Assembly (NCBI GenBank): GCA_027030285.1 | Contig: JALVFC010000041.1 | Location: 1 to 5,455, forward strand | From: Thiotrichaceae bacterium | Lineage (GTDB): Bacteria; Pseudomonadota; Gammaproteobacteria; Thiotrichales; Thiotrichaceae | Reading direction: 5' to 3' | Length of the DNA: 5,455 nucleotides | In this document: positions 5,248 to 5,455 of the stretch, one piece after another | Position numbering within the stretch: the stretch's first letter is position 1 | Layout of the letters: each line of letters opens with the position of its first letter | The notes under the pieces: model-generated | What the model saw: the letters and a program-made list of their open reading frames with translations, nothing else | Database searches by the model: none | What the model was told of the DNA's origin: nothing | Translations under genes and position numbers: made by a program

Positions 5248-5455
5248 CCTAAGACACTACTGATTGGACATAATGACATAATAGTCAGCAGTGTTATATC
5301 AATGCAACGAAGTAAGTTCCTTGAGGCATATCAATGTTTGTTGATCTTATGAATGTGCAATACCTGCGTGTTTACTTTGGTTCAGGATGTGTGGCTTATT
5401 CAATAAAGTCTTGAATCGCTAATATCAGAGCGACACACTATTGTTCTAACCTCCT
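5248..5455. other. Right-edge region, no supported gene; small stems only
   Basis: Stops are frequent in all frames and no protein-like frame of useful length was found. Two small adjoining stems are seen: ATTCAA/TTGAAT (5398-5403 with 5411-5416) and TCGCT/AGCGA (5416-5420 with 5429-5433). The minus strand begins at the edge with AGGAGG, but the frames entering there stop within a few codons (TAG in two frames). The region could be the 3' trailer of a minus-strand gene beyond the edge, a small RNA, or plain spacer. Confidence 0.4.
5254..5294. repeat. Inverted repeat with a tandem 8-bp repeat in its loop
   Basis: ACACTACTGA (5254-5263) pairs with TCAGCAGTGT (5285-5294) at 9 of 10 positions. 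The 21-nt loop holds GACATAAT twice in a row (5267-5274 and 5275-5282). It lies about 105-145 nt upstream of the cytochrome start. It may be a regulator site or part of a structured RNA. Nothing in the sequence identifies the factor. Confidence 0.45.

Noticed and set aside
5334..5414. 26-codon plus-strand frame with GAGG 7 nt upstream
   Set aside because: It is very short. The YFGSGC stretch faintly recalls methionine sulfoxide reductase active-site regions, but nothing around it supports a remnant. One weak ribosome site is not enough.
5440..5455. CCTCCT at the right edge as the 3' end of a 16S rRNA gene
   Set aside because: The preceding bases do not match the conserved 16S 3' end (GGATCA before CCTCC) and no other rRNA sequence is present.

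Overview
The window looks like chromosomal DNA of a free-living, aerobic, Gram-negative proteobacterium. A gammaproteobacterium is the most likely source. The reasons are an alpha/beta-type NADPH glutamate synthase operon, an outer-membrane TonB-dependent receptor and a periplasmic c-type cytochrome. Base composition is moderate and close to balanced by eye, with AT-rich spacers. No transposase, integrase, CRISPR array, rRNA or tRNA was found.

Layout from left to right. (1) The 3' end of gltB (large subunit, glutamine + 2-oxoglutarate chemistry) is followed after 14 nt by a complete gltD (small subunit, NADPH oxidation). Together they are the end of a nitrogen-assimilation operon. (2) A 784-nt spacer follows, 2034-2817, in which no intact gene was found. 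It holds a small, strongly hydrophobic membrane-protein gene on the minus strand. That gene has a perfect GGAGG ribosome site but is split by a one-base frameshift. The spacer also holds several inverted repeats: a 20-bp perfect palindrome, an 11-bp perfect stem resembling REP-type repeats, and an AT-rich inverted repeat just after gltD. Its right end is a structured leader with a possible Fur-type operator. (3) A complete TonB-dependent outer-membrane receptor of the CirA/FepA-like type is next, with signal peptide, TonB box, plug and barrel. It probably imports an iron chelate. (4) A strong terminator hairpin separates it from a convergent gene for a small secreted cytochrome c on the minus strand. 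(5) The last 300 nt hold the cytochrome's upstream region: a weak promoter candidate, a terminator-like hairpin with a U-rich tail, and further inverted repeats. No credible gene was found there.

The three units (glutamate synthase, receptor, cytochrome) appear to be independent transcription units and not one pathway. The points most worth a second look are the frameshifted small membrane protein, the competing hairpins in front of the receptor, and the structured region upstream of the cytochrome. No clearly new multi-gene system is visible.
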